Position numbers and translations under genes: made by a program
The notes under the pieces: model-generated
What the model saw: only the letters and a program-made list of their open reading frames with translations
Databases searched by the model: none
Told to the model about the DNA's origin: nothing
Part shown: piece after piece, positions 1 to 9,423 of the stretch
How the letters are laid out: every line of letters starts with the position of its first letter
Position numbering within the stretch: the stretch's first letter is position 1
Assembly: GCF_017696075.1 (NCBI RefSeq)
Contig: NZ_JAAORI010000002.1
Coordinates: 1-64,000 of the forward strand
From: Prochlorococcus marinus XMU1411
Lineage (GTDB): Bacteria > Cyanobacteriota > Cyanobacteriia > PCC-6307 > Cyanobiaceae
Direction of reading: 5' to 3'
Length of the DNA stretch: 64,000 bases

Positions 1-561
1 ATTGAAGTTAAATTAAATTTCGATGAAATTAAATCGGTTAAGTTAGATATTAGTGAGGGTTTTAACCCTAGAAGAAGAATTGCTTTGGTTTCAAGAGCTA
101 TACCTTCTAATGCTGCAAGTAGAAGTAGGCCATCTTCAAGAGAAGCAAGTCGGTTTGGGAATGAAAGTTCTCCTATAAGAAGAAGAGCTCCTGAAGATAA
201 AAATAGTAATCAATCAGAAATAAATAACTTTGGTGAGAGACGAAACACATCTCGCAATGAAGCTAAAACAGGATCAAGACCTAGAATAAATCGGAAAGTT
301 TCTAGACAAGATAATATTTCTTCGCCTGATGATTCTTCTCCATTAAGAAAGAAACCTACTAGATCTCCTATCAGGCAGCAAACTTCAACAGCTCAAGTAG
401 AAGATGCTTCATTCAAAGATACTAATCAAGTCAAAAAAACACGTGAGACTCGTAGAGTAAGCTCTTCAGCGAGATCAAGTTCAAAAAATCAAAATGGTAG
501 ATATACCGTTGGAACAGACAAAAGGAAACCTAGAGATAACAGTTCTAGATTTGATGATTAA
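1..561 (+). CDS. 3' part of unrecognised gene with basic Ser/Arg-rich tail (5' end outside window)
   Basis: The frame is open from base 1 to a TAA at 559-561, so this is the C-terminal ~186 residues of a longer protein. The first ~28 residues (beginning IEVKLNFDEIKSVKLDI) look like the end of a folded domain. The rest is low-complexity and hydrophilic, rich in Ser, Arg, Lys and Asn, and probably disordered. An internal TTG at 85 is not a convincing start because coding continues upstream of it. The gene converges on the hli gene with no gap. I do not recognise the family; a nucleic-acid-binding basic tail is only a guess. Confidence 0.75.
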   Translation: MEVKLNFDEIKSVKLDISEGFNPRRRIALVSRAIPSNAASRSRPSSREASRFGNESSPIRRRAPEDKNSNQSEINNFGERRNTSRNEAKTGSRPRINRKVSRQDNISSPDDSSPLRKKPTRSPIRQQTSTAQVEDASFKDTNQVKKTRETRRVSSSARSSSKNQNGRYTVGTDKRKPRDNSSRFDD

Positions 562-837
562 TTATAAAATTCCTGCCCATTTTAAAAACGATTGTTGACT
601 AAACAATTCAATCAGAATTATCGCTAGGAATCCGATCATTGCAAATCTTCCATTAATAATTTCAGAATAATTACTCCATCCGAATTTATATTCATCTTCA
701 ATATCTATTGATTGTTCAGCTAATTTAATATCTGTAGTTTGTTCATTGATATTATTCGCATCTTTTTCTTTGTCAAAAGAACTCTCATTCACTAAATTAG
801 AGGCTTCTGAGTTACTTTGTTCTTCTTTAGAATTCAT
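562..837 (-). CDS. hli: High-light-inducible (HLIP/Scp) chlorophyll-binding protein, long N-terminal form
   Basis: Product of 91 residues. The C-terminal third has the single chlorophyll a/b-binding-type helix with the conserved pattern E59-x2-N62-G63-R64-F-A-M-x-G-F, whose Glu and Asn/Arg ligate chlorophyll in this family. HLIPs sit in the thylakoid membrane and protect photosystems and chlorophyll intermediates under excess light. The first ~50 residues are an acidic, Asn/Ser-rich extension that minimal ~45-residue HLIPs lack. It lies 8 bp downstream of the ABC transporter gene, so it is probably cotranscribed with it. Family assignment is secure; the role of the extension is unknown. Confidence 0.93.
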   Translation of the reverse strand: MNSKEEQSNSEASNLVNESSFDKEKDANNINEQTTDIKLAEQSIDIEDEYKFGWSNYSEIINGRFAMIGFLAIILIELFSQQSFLKWAGIL

Positions 838-845
838 TTTTTTTA

Positions 846-2828
846 CTAGTCTCTAAAATTATACTTATCAGAAGTCAATAATTTCCAGTCTCCTTTTCCA
901 TTTAACTCTAAAATATTTTCATGAAAATCTTTCAAGCTTGGTCTGTGTCCAACACTAATAAGAGAAAGCTCCCTTTTTTTTAGTAGACAGTATAGTTTTT
1001 TTTCGGTTTCAATATCTAAAGCACTTGTTGCCTCATCAAGTACTGCAAATCTTGGAGAATTTAGTAAAAGCCTAGCAAAAGCTAATCTTTGTTGTTCTCC
1101 TAAAGAAAGTATTCTTGGCCAATCTTGTTTGATATCAAGATTAGGATAACGATCGACTAAGGATTGCAAATTTACTTCATGAAGTACAGAAGTAAGATGA
1201 TCATCACTAAATTTTTTTACTTCTGTGGGATAACATAATTGCTCTCTTAAAGAACCTAGTAACATGTAAGGCTTTTGTGGAATGAATAATAATTCCCCAA
1301 TTTTTGGTTTTTTTATTACTCCATGATCGGGCTCCCATAAACCACTAATCATTCTTAGTAAAGATGTCTTTCCACATCCAGAAGGTCCTACAACCAAAAG
1401 TGATTGATTATTGTCGATACTCAAATTTAAATTTTTAATTATTGTTTTATTTGAACCTGGTGGGCATAGGTCAGCATTATTAATAAGAATAGAGGGATAA
1501 TCTGAAATAACCTTTCGATTTATTGTAGGGCTAGATTGACTTATAGATTCGACTTTTGATTGGAATCCTTCTAATCTTCCAATCCCAGCAGTAAACTTTG
1601 CAAGTTCTTCTATTTGATTAACAATGAAAAACAATGAACCTTCGACCATTCCAAATGCAAAGCTTGCCTGAATAAAGCGACCATAATCAATATCCCCTTT
1701 AAAGTAAGGTATTGCCATTATTAAATATGGAAAGAAATTTCCAGCATAATTAATGGATCTTCTCATGACATCAATTATTACTCTCCATATAATCAGTAAA
1801 TTAAAGTTTCTCACAACTTCTCCTAATCGCCTTTCGGTTTCACTTCGCTCAGGATTCTCTCCAGAGTAAAAGGCTATTGATTCAGCATTATCTCTAATAT
1901 GCACTAATCCATATCGAAAATCTGCTTCGTATCTGAGTTGATCAAAGTCTATCTTTACAAGATTTTTACCAGCAATTAAAAGGATAGAAGTAGCAAATGC
2001 AGCATAACCAAATAAAGAAAAAGTAAGTGTTGTACTAATACTCCATAAAATAAGAATATTAAGTGAAAATGTTAATAGGGCATCAAAAATACCTAAAGTG
2101 AAAGAAAGACTTTGTCCGGTAAAAGCTCTGGTATCATCTGTGATTCTTTGATCAGGATTATCTACATCAGTTTGTTCTTCATCATTGGGATTTAATTGGT
2201 AATAAGCTTTATTAGTCATATAATCTTTGACTAAACTTTTCGAAAGCCATTCTCTCCAAATTATTCCTAATTTATATGTAAAAAATATTTGTGAAACACG
2301 TATTGGTAGAGCTATAGCGAAACAACACGCGTAAATCCCTAATATACGATAAAACCCATCTTCTTGTTTTTCTACCAAAGCATTTGTTAAATCTCTTGCT
2401 ATAAATCCTATTCCTGCGTTTATTCCGTTTACAGCTAAAAGCATTAATACAATTATTGCAAGGAATAACCAATGTAACCATCTACGGTTTTTTAATTGAC
2501 GTCTTAAACTAAAAAAGCTGCCTGATCCAATCAGAAATAAGGCAGAGAAAAGCAATCCCCAGCTACCAGCCCAAATTGAATTGACAGTACTTACTACACC
2601 TCCGAAATACTTTTCAAGAAAAATTGGTTGAAAGCTTTCAAAAAAACTGATTATTCCTGTAAGGCCAACAAGTACTACTCCACCAACACAAAATAAAAGA
2701 GAAATCAAAAGCCATATGAATTGAAATCCATTACATTGGTCAATGGGAAGAAAAAATGGCTGAGATAGTTTCCTTAATTTTTGTAATTGGTAAAGTATTT
2801 TGGATTTATTTTTAACTGCTTTATTCAT
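846..2828 (-). CDS. ABC transporter, fused permease-ATPase, SbmA/BacA/ABCD-like
   Basis: Product of 660 residues. The N-terminal ~430 residues hold about six membrane segments. The C-terminal half is an ABC ATPase: Walker A GPSGCGKTS near residue 480, signature LSLGEQQRLAFARL near 574, Walker B FAVLDEATSALD and H-loop SVGHRP. The 'LSLGEQQR' signature and ABC_membrane_2-type transmembrane region fit the SbmA/BacA/peroxisomal ABCD group. Cyanobacterial members are usually annotated only as ABC transporters, and the substrate (peptide, vitamin or fatty acyl) is not known. It lies in a minus-strand series def, HIT, small membrane protein, this gene, hli. Confidence 0.88.
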   Translation of the reverse strand: MNKAVKNKSKILYQLQKLRKLSQPFFLPIDQCNGFQFIWLLISLLFCVGGVVLVGLTGIISFFESFQPIFLEKYFGGVVSTVNSIWAGSWGLLFSALFLIGSGSFFSLRRQLKNRRWLHWLFLAIIVLMLLAVNGINAGIGFIARDLTNALVEKQEDGFYRILGIYACCFAIALPIRVSQIFFTYKLGIIWREWLSKSLVKDYMTNKAYYQLNPNDEEQTDVDNPDQRITDDTRAFTGQSLSFTLGIFDALLTFSLNILILWSISTTLTFSLFGYAAFATSILLIAGKNLVKIDFDQLRYEADFRYGLVHIRDNAESIAFYSGENPERSETERRLGEVVRNFNLLIIWRVIIDVMRRSINYAGNFFPYLIMAIPYFKGDIDYGRFIQASFAFGMVEGSLFFIVNQIEELAKFTAGIGRLEGFQSKVESISQSSPTINRKVISDYPSILINNADLCPPGSNKTIIKNLNLSIDNNQSLLVVGPSGCGKTSLLRMISGLWEPDHGVIKKPKIGELLFIPQKPYMLLGSLREQLCYPTEVKKFSDDHLTSVLHEVNLQSLVDRYPNLDIKQDWPRILSLGEQQRLAFARLLLNSPRFAVLDEATSALDIETEKKLYCLLKKRELSLISVGHRPSLKDFHENILELNGKGDWKLLTSDKYNFRD

Positions 2829-2870
2829 TACTCGACAAATTTTATAAAATAAATTATAACTTTTAGAAGT

Positions 2871-3149
2871 CTATTGACCAAAGCCAATAAATGAAAGTAC
2901 CCAGTCAGGTAAATTTAAGTAATTCAAAATTGTTGCATCAAATTCATGAACTTTTGGAAATGATTTATCTAATAACCACCATAAAAGGAAAGGTAAATTA
3001 AATAAAATTTGTAATTGCCATTTATAAGTTAAAACTTTCCAAATTTTTATTAACTTAGTTTTGAGTGAATCGTCTAGATCTTCCCAATTTTTTGAGATTA
3101 AATTGAATAAATTTTTGGATTCAGTATTTAAGGAATCTGGAGTATTCAT
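2871..3149 (-). CDS. Small membrane-associated hypothetical protein (92 aa)
   Basis: Product of 92 residues with a polar N-terminal ~45 residues and one hydrophobic stretch at about residues 48-62 (LQILFNLPFLLWWLLD). A second, weaker hydrophobic patch ends the protein (NLPDWVLSFIGFGQ). No motif is recognised. It sits between the HIT gene (46 bp gap) and the ABC transporter (42 bp gap) on the same strand, so cotranscription is likely. It may be a lineage-specific membrane protein; function unknown. Confidence 0.7.
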   Translation of the reverse strand: MNTPDSLNTESKNLFNLISKNWEDLDDSLKTKLIKIWKVLTYKWQLQILFNLPFLLWWLLDKSFPKVHEFDATILNYLNLPDWVLSFIGFGQ

Positions 3150-3195
3150 TTTGTTTTTACTTATTTATAACCCAAAAACATTTCTTTCGAGAGTT

Positions 3196-3537
3196 TTAAC
3201 CTGGGGGCCAATTCATTTTTCTTCCAGATAAAAAATGAATATGCAAATGAAAAACTGTTTGTCCGGATTCAGCTCCAGTATTAATTACTGTTCTCCAATT
3301 AGTTAAATTTTTTGATTTAGCTATTTTACTACCAACAAACATTAAATGCCCTAATAAATTTGCATCTCCTTCAATACAATCTAATAAACTAATAATTGGC
3401 TTTTTTGGGATCACTAAAAAATGTACTGGTGCTTGTGCTTGGATATCATTAAAAGCAATACAAAACTCATCTTCATAAAGCTTATCGCAGGGTATTTCTT
3501 TATTAATTATTTTTTGAAATATTGTAGTTTCAGTCAT
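3196..3537 (-). CDS. HIT-family nucleotide-binding hydrolase (HinT-like)
   Basis: Product of 113 residues, the normal length for HinT. It has the family opening (TIFQKIINKEIP), the FNDIQAQAPVHFLVIPK strand and the histidine triad HLHIH at residues 97-101, then the C-terminal WPPG typical of HinT. HinT enzymes hydrolyse adenosine 5'-phosphoramidates and acyl-AMP in the cytosol. The gene starts 4 bp after def ends, suggesting translational coupling. Confidence 0.95.
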   Translation of the reverse strand: MTETTIFQKIINKEIPCDKLYEDEFCIAFNDIQAQAPVHFLVIPKKPIISLLDCIEGDANLLGHLMFVGSKIAKSKNLTNWRTVINTGAESGQTVFHLHIHFLSGRKMNWPPG

Positions 3538-3541
3538 TAGA

Positions 3542-4147
3542 TTAATTAATAGAAATTACGTCTTTTTCGTTGAACCCTTCCTTTATAAGTTCTTTGTTCA
3601 AATCATCTTTTGATGTAACTCTATCAACAAATAATATTCCGTTTAAGTGATCCATTTCGTGTTGAATACACCTCGCCAGAAGTCCATCTGCTTTCATTTT
3701 ACGTGGTCTCCCCATTTCATCTCTAAATTTTAATTTTATAGTTGATGGTCTTACTACATTCAAATATACGCCAGGTATACTTAAGCAGCCTTCTTCGTAT
3801 GAATTAAGGGTTGTTCCAAAGTCTGTAATTTCTGGATTGATTAATATTAGAGGTTCTGCTGCTGAATCTTCAAAATTTACATCTATGACAAGAAGCTCTT
3901 TATTGATACCAATTTGAGGTGCAGCAAGTCCAATTCCTTTAGCTGCATACATGCTTTGAAGCATTTCTCTAGCAAGTTTTCTAATCGATTCATCAACCTT
4001 AGTTATTCTTTTGGAATTTTGTCTTAATACATCATCACCAAGTTTATAAATGTCTAGAGATGGCTTACCTGTTTGTTCTTTTGCAATTTTTTCCGCGCTC
4101 CCAATTGTTTTTGACTTTTTTGCAAGTTGTGAAAAATGGTTAGCCAC
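3542..4147 (-). CDS. def: Peptide deformylase
   Basis: Product of 201 residues. It removes the formyl group from the N-terminal Met of nascent proteins. The three PDF motifs are present: GIGLAAPQIG (71-80), EGCLS (119-123, metal ligand Cys121) and QHEMDH (162-167, ligands His163 and His167 with catalytic Glu164). An extra ~30 residues at the N-terminus precede the catalytic core, as is common in marine picocyanobacteria. It is divergent from the S9 peptidase gene across 75 bp that must hold both promoters. Confidence 0.97.
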   Translation of the reverse strand: MANHFSQLAKKSKTIGSAEKIAKEQTGKPSLDIYKLGDDVLRQNSKRITKVDESIRKLAREMLQSMYAAKGIGLAAPQIGINKELLVIDVNFEDSAAEPLILINPEITDFGTTLNSYEEGCLSIPGVYLNVVRPSTIKLKFRDEMGRPRKMKADGLLARCIQHEMDHLNGILFVDRVTSKDDLNKELIKEGFNEKDVISIN

Positions 4148-4222
4148 GTTAAAAAAGTTTTTAATTAAGAGTTTAGCTATAAAAATACTAGCACTTTAAT
4201 TTACGTTCTTTATAATTTTTAA

Positions 4223-6145
4223 ATGAGTAATGATGATAAGCTAAGAGTTAGTAAAACAGAATCTAAAAAAGCTTTTAAGGAATTAACTATTATTAGGGAT
4301 ACAATTTTTTGGATTGATGTTGTTGGTGAAGGTCAAAATGAAAATGCAATTTTTGCAAGACCATTTAATGACAAAGAAGCGTTTCCCCAGAAATTAACAA
4401 GTAAAAAATATAATATTAAAAATAATTTTCATGGATATGGTGGTAAATCTTATAAATGTATAGATTTTAATAATAATTTTTATTTGATATGGATAGATCA
4501 GATTACAAAGGCAGTATGGTTTCAAATTTTTAGAGAGGCAGCATCAAATTATAGAAGCCAAAATAAATATCTCGTTTCAGTTCAAGAACCTAGTCAACTA
4601 TCTAAATCAATTGATGGAAATTTTGATTCTTCATTTGTCATTTCTGAAAAATTTTTTTTGTATGGAATTTGCGAAATAAATAATAGAGATTATTTATTTT
4701 CATTAAATTTAAAAAAAACTAAACAAGATATTCATCTAATAAAAAAATTTAAAAATTTTGCTGGAGAATTATCTTCTAATAAATCTGCTAACTTACTTTC
4801 TTGGATAGAGTGGGATTCTCCATATATGCCCTGGGAGAAAAATGAGCTGTTTTTTGCTCAAATAGATTTAGATGGCGAGATACAAAAAATAAGAAAATTC
4901 TCAAATAAGCTGATAAATTTCAAAAAAAACGTTTCTTTTTTTCAACCCTATTGGATAAGTGAAACACTTTTAGTATGCTCTGAAGATAGTTCTGGATGGT
5001 GGAACTTATTGTTTTTAGATGTTAGTAAAATTGAGAATATTGTTATTAAGAAAAGAGTACAGAGAAATTTGATTGAATATGGATCACCGCAATGGGTAAC
5101 TGGAATAACATTCTTTTCAGGGACAATAAAAAATTTATTTTGTATAGCAAAAAAAGAAAATAGTTTAATAGTGGAACAATATAAAGATCTTGAATTTGTT
5201 AAAGAATTTTCTACTCCTTTTACCTCAATAGGTGATTTCAGTGTTTTCCGGGAAAAAGTTCTTTTAAAAGGTTATGGATCTGATTTTTTGGGAATTGTAT
5301 TTGAAATTGATTTTGCACAAAAAGTTTTATCAAATTTTTCTGAGCAGATATTTTTTGAACATATAAAAGATTGTTCAAAACCTGTAACATTTTGGTTTAA
5401 AGGTTTTGAGGCCCAATCTACTCATTCTTTTCTTTATAGGCCGCTTTTCGACAATTTTAGAAAGCCACCGCTCCTTGTTAGAGCACATAGCGGACCGACT
5501 TCATGTTTTGATGGATCATATAATTCTGAAGTTCAATATTGGACGTCGAAGGGATTTTTTGTTGCTGAAGTTAATTATGGAGGATCATCAGGATTTGGCA
5601 AAGCATATAGAGAGAGGTTGAACTATAAATGGGGTATTGTTGATTCTTATGATTGCAAAGCACTAGCTCTTGAATTGATTAAATCAAATCAAGTTGATAG
5701 TGAAAAAGTAGTAATTTTTGGCAATAGTGCTGGTGGGTTAACTGCACTTAATTGTTTATTATATGGGTCTATTTTTACAGCAGCAATTTGTAAATATCCT
5801 GTTATTGATTTGAAGGATATGTATTACAACACTCATAGGTTTGAAAAAGATTATTTAAATTCTTTGGTAGGAAATTATGCAAAAAATCATGATGATTATA
5901 TAAATAGATCACCGATAAATCATATTAACAAAATAAAAAAACCTATCTTATTGTTTCATGGAAAAAAGGATGCAGTTATTTCTTATAAACAAACTTTAAA
6001 AATTAAAGAGATTTTGATTCAGAATAATAAATATTCAGAAGTTATTTTTTTTGATAATGAAGGGCATGGTTTTAGAAATATTGAAAATAAAGAAGTAGTA
6101 ATGCAAAAATCTCAGGAATTTTTAAAAAATGCTTTAAATATTTAA
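4223..6145 (+). CDS. S9-family prolyl oligopeptidase-like serine peptidase
   Basis: Product of 640 residues. The N-terminal ~390 residues are divergent beta-rich sequence, consistent with a beta-propeller gate. The C-terminal ~240 residues are an alpha/beta hydrolase with nucleophile elbow GNSAGG (Ser502), catalytic Asp583 (HGKKDAV) and His615 (EGHGF). The arrangement matches acylaminoacyl-/dipeptidyl-peptidase (S9C-like) enzymes that trim peptides in the cytosol; exact substrate is unknown. No signal peptide is visible. Its stop codon overlaps that of sufS by 4 bp (TTAA). Confidence 0.9.
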   Translation: MSNDDKLRVSKTESKKAFKELTIIRDTIFWIDVVGEGQNENAIFARPFNDKEAFPQKLTSKKYNIKNNFHGYGGKSYKCIDFNNNFYLIWIDQITKAVWFQIFREAASNYRSQNKYLVSVQEPSQLSKSIDGNFDSSFVISEKFFLYGICEINNRDYLFSLNLKKTKQDIHLIKKFKNFAGELSSNKSANLLSWIEWDSPYMPWEKNELFFAQIDLDGEIQKIRKFSNKLINFKKNVSFFQPYWISETLLVCSEDSSGWWNLLFLDVSKIENIVIKKRVQRNLIEYGSPQWVTGITFFSGTIKNLFCIAKKENSLIVEQYKDLEFVKEFSTPFTSIGDFSVFREKVLLKGYGSDFLGIVFEIDFAQKVLSNFSEQIFFEHIKDCSKPVTFWFKGFEAQSTHSFLYRPLFDNFRKPPLLVRAHSGPTSCFDGSYNSEVQYWTSKGFFVAEVNYGGSSGFGKAYRERLNYKWGIVDSYDCKALALELIKSNQVDSEKVVIFGNSAGGLTALNCLLYGSIFTAAICKYPVIDLKDMYYNTHRFEKDYLNSLVGNYAKNHDDYINRSPINHINKIKKPILLFHGKKDAVISYKQTLKIKEILIQNNKYSEVIFFDNEGHGFRNIENKEVVMQKSQEFLKNALNI

Positions 6146-7395
6146 GAATTGATTTTTAGAAAATCAATAGTATCTTTTAATTGTTCTATAAACATATCAA
6201 TTTCTTCCTTATTGGTTGTGAAATTCATGCTGATTCTAGCTGTTGATTTAATTCCAATGTATCTGTGAAGAGGTTGACAGCAATGGTGACCACTTCTGAT
6301 GCAAATTCCTTTTGAATCAAGAATTTCAGCAATATCATTTGAATGTATATTTTTTATATAAAAAGTGGCAAGTGAGGCTCTGTCTGGATCTATCTCAGGC
6401 GATGGACCTATGATTTCAATATTTTCTATTTGATTTAATTTTTCAAATAAATATTTAGTAATAGTCTTTTCATATTCATGAATTTCATTCAATCCAATAT
6501 TGTTAATATAATTAATTGCTTCTGCAAGACCTATTGCTTCTGCAATGGCTGGAGTTCCAGCTTCAAATTTGTGTGGTAGCTCTGCCCAAGTACTTGTCTC
6601 TTCAAAAACATCTTGAATCATTTCCCCACCTCCAAAGAGAGGAGGAATTTTTTCTAGGATTTCTTTTCTTGACCAGAGGAAACCAATACCTGTAGGACCG
6701 CATAGCTTATGTCCTGATCCAGCTAAAAAATCTATATTAAGATCAATCACATCCAGTTTTTGATGGGCTAAACTTTGGCATGCATCTATTAATACTAAAG
6801 AACCTTTTTGTTTAGCTAATTTAGTTATTTCTTTGATTGGATTACAGCAACCTAAAGTGTTACTAACATGTACTATGCTAACAAGCTTAGTTCTAGATGT
6901 TAGTTTTGATTTAAAGTCGTCTATATCTAATTTCCCATCTTTATCTATACCTATAAATTTTAATTTGCATTTATTTTTTGCTGCAACCATTTGCCATGGA
7001 ACAATATTGCTATGATGCTCCATTATTGACAAGAGAATTTCATCATTTTCTTTTAATGAATATTCGCCCCATGATCTAGCTACTAGATTGATTGCCTCAG
7101 TAGCATTTCTTGTAAAAATAATTTCTTTTGCTGAATTCGCTTTTATATATTTGCTAATTAAATATCGTGCATTTTCAAATGCTTCTGTTGCTTTAGCACT
7201 TAATTGATGTGCACCTCTATGTACATTAGCATTAAAGTTTTTGTAATATTCATCAATTTTTTTTAAGACTTGTACTGGTTTTTGTGTGGTTGCAGCATGG
7301 TCTAAATAAATAATTTGCTCATTACTTTTTAAGGTCTTATTTAAAAGAGGAAAGTCTTTCTTAGTTATTTCAGGAAAATTTTGAATCGTTTCCAT
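6142..7395 (-). CDS. sufS: SufS cysteine desulfurase
   Basis: Product of 417 residues. PLP-dependent class V enzyme that takes sulfur from cysteine for Fe-S cluster assembly. The PLP lysine lies in AGSGHK (Lys230). The persulfide cysteine lies in RSGHHCCQP (Cys372, followed by a second Cys373). HHSN (128-131) is also typical of group II desulfurases. It is the last gene of sufBCDS; its ATG shares one base with the sufD stop (TAATG). No sufE is adjacent. Confidence 0.96.
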   Translation of the reverse strand: METIQNFPEITKKDFPLLNKTLKSNEQIIYLDHAATTQKPVQVLKKIDEYYKNFNANVHRGAHQLSAKATEAFENARYLISKYIKANSAKEIIFTRNATEAINLVARSWGEYSLKENDEILLSIMEHHSNIVPWQMVAAKNKCKLKFIGIDKDGKLDIDDFKSKLTSRTKLVSIVHVSNTLGCCNPIKEITKLAKQKGSLVLIDACQSLAHQKLDVIDLNIDFLAGSGHKLCGPTGIGFLWSRKEILEKIPPLFGGGEMIQDVFEETSTWAELPHKFEAGTPAIAEAIGLAEAINYINNIGLNEIHEYEKTITKYLFEKLNQIENIEIIGPSPEIDPDRASLATFYIKNIHSNDIAEILDSKGICIRSGHHCCQPLHRYIGIKSTARISMNFTTNKEEIDMFIEQLKDTIDFLKINS

Positions 7396-8612
7396 TAATT
7401 CTCATTTAAAAGTTTATCAAGCAAATCCCATTTATCTTTTGAAATGGGAATAAATGAAATTATTTCTTGAAAGTAAGAACTTAATTGTAGTTTACTTGCT
7501 TCTGTTAATGTGATTCCTCTTGTTCGCATATAAAAAAGTTCTTCTTCATTTAGTTGCGAAATTGTAGCCCCATGCTTGCATTTGACATCATCAGCAATTA
7601 TTTCTAATTGAGGTTTGGTATCTATTTGTGCGAGATTTGATAAAAGTAAATTTCTGCTTAATTGGGAAGCATCAGTTCTCTGGGCAATTTTCGGAACTAT
7701 TATTGAACCTTCAAATATTGCATGTGATTTATCATCAGCAAGTGATTTATTAATTTGATCTAGAAATCCATTTGGGCCATTAAATTCTATTTTTGTATAA
7801 GTTGAAATTTGCTCATCTTTTTTTGTTATTTGCATACCTTTGATATTTGTTTTAGCGTTGCCCGCAGATTGTTTAATACTAATTTCAAATCTCGCGTAAT
7901 TGAATTTGAAATGTAAAGATCCTAAGTTGTATACACTATTTTTTTGTTGAATTACATTGAGAGAATTTAATAGATTGGAACTGTTTTCACCGTAAGAAAC
8001 AACACCATGATTTACTGAACTATTTTCTTTCAAGCAAAAGAAAGTTGATTGAGATAATGAAGAGTTTTCTTTACCAAGATTTACTTGTAATAATTCAACA
8101 TCACAATTCTTTTCTAAAAATATTACGAGGGTTTTTGCGTTTAAAGAATTACTTGATGCATGACTAAAAATTTCAATAGGAGGAATTTTTGATCCATTTA
8201 TTTTTAATCCCAAAATATTATTTTTACAACTTAAAGACAGATTTAGTAAGTCACTCCAATTTTCGTTTTGCTTAAAAAAAGATATCTGTTCCTTGATATA
8301 TTTTTGTAATTCATCCTCACTTAATTTCTGTATTGAATAATTTTTCTCTATTAATTTAGTTTGGCAATTCTCACCAATTATTAATCTAATAGTACTTTGA
8401 GAATTTTTCGGATATGGTATATCAAATTTTGAATCTTTTTCATTAATTGAGTAATCTAAAAAGTTTGACAATTTTGATTTATTTGAAAGTCTCCATAGTT
8501 CACTTTTAGGATTAGGGAGAGGGCTTGATTGTAATTTATGAAGACAGATTTTTTGTATTTCTGTTAGGTTATTATCCGATTTATTGGTTTTTATTTTTTC
8601 AATAATTTCCAT
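7395..8612 (-). CDS. sufD: SufD, Fe-S cluster scaffold subunit
   Basis: Product of 405 residues. It resembles SufB at the C-terminus (KCKHGATISQLNEEELFYM, then a GI-TEA segment), as expected for the paralogous SufD of the SufBC2D scaffold complex. The N-terminal half is divergent, the usual case for SufD. It lies 4 bp after sufC and overlaps sufS by one base, so translation is coupled along the operon. Confidence 0.93.
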   Translation of the reverse strand: MEIIEKIKTNKSDNNLTEIQKICLHKLQSSPLPNPKSELWRLSNKSKLSNFLDYSINEKDSKFDIPYPKNSQSTIRLIIGENCQTKLIEKNYSIQKLSEDELQKYIKEQISFFKQNENWSDLLNLSLSCKNNILGLKINGSKIPPIEIFSHASSNSLNAKTLVIFLEKNCDVELLQVNLGKENSSLSQSTFFCLKENSSVNHGVVSYGENSSNLLNSLNVIQQKNSVYNLGSLHFKFNYARFEISIKQSAGNAKTNIKGMQITKKDEQISTYTKIEFNGPNGFLDQINKSLADDKSHAIFEGSIIVPKIAQRTDASQLSRNLLLSNLAQIDTKPQLEIIADDVKCKHGATISQLNEEELFYMRTRGITLTEASKLQLSSYFQEIISFIPISKDKWDLLDKLLNEN

Positions 8613-8616
8613 TTGT

Positions 8617-9402
8617 TTAGGTCTCTTTTATAAAGTTATCAGTCCATTCATACCCTTTTTCCTCAAGCTCTAGAGCTAGATCACTCTCACCAGTTTTTAT
8701 GATTTGTCCGTCTGACATAACATGGACATAATTTGGTTTAATTTCATCTAATAATCTTTGATAGTGGGTAATAAGTATAATTCCAGTTTGTGCATTAGAT
8801 ATTTTTTTAATTCCTGATGCCACTATTCTTAGAGCATCGATATCAAGACCAGAATCGGTCTCATCTAATATTGCTATCTTAGGCTCAAGTAAAGCCATTT
8901 GCAGTATCTCATTTCTTTTTTTTTCACCTCCGGAAAAGCCTTGATTTACACTCCTTGATAGGAATGCCTGATCCATTTTCACAATTTCTAACTTTTCTTT
9001 AACTAATTCTTCAAAATCAAAAGTATCCAATTCTTCTTTGTTGAGGAATTTCCTTCTAGCGTTAGTTGAAACTCTAAGAAACTCAAGATTACTTACACCT
9101 GGAATCTCAATTGGATATTGAAAACCGAGAAAAATTCCTGATTGAGATCTCTCTTCAGGTTCTAGAGAGTTGATGTTTTCACCTAAAAATTTTATGTAGC
9201 CATTTGTAATATTATACGAGGGATGTCCTGCAATGATTTTCGAAAGAGTACTTTTGCCACATCCATTTCTTCCCATAATGGCATGGATTTCTCCAGGATA
9301 GACAGTAAGTGAAACTCCTTTTAAAATTGGAAGATTATCAATAGATGCAGAGAGATTTTCAACTTCTAAAATTGGATCTGATTCTTTCATTTTATTTTGC
9401 AT
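8617..9402 (-). CDS. sufC: SufC, Fe-S assembly ATPase
   Basis: Product of 261 residues. Soluble ABC ATPase that drives the SufBC2D scaffold. Walker A GRNGCGKS at 44-51, the SufC-type signature [12 protein letters not shown], Walker [12 protein letters not shown] and the switch His in LITHYQRLL are all present. A start at the second Met (base 9390) is also possible; neither site has a strong Shine-Dalgarno sequence. The gene follows sufB by 21 bp. Confidence 0.97.
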   Translation of the reverse strand: MQNKMKESDPILEVENLSASIDNLPILKGVSLTVYPGEIHAIMGRNGCGKSTLSKIIAGHPSYNITNGYIKFLGENINSLEPEERSQSGIFLGFQYPIEIPGVSNLEFLRVSTNARRKFLNKEELDTFDFEELVKEKLEIVKMDQAFLSRSVNQGFSGGEKKRNEILQMALLEPKIAILDETDSGLDIDALRIVASGIKKISNAQTGIILITHYQRLLDEIKPNYVHVMSDGQIIKTGESDLALELEEKGYEWTDNFIKET

Positions 9403-9423
9403 TTCAGTTTAGAAATTGATTAA

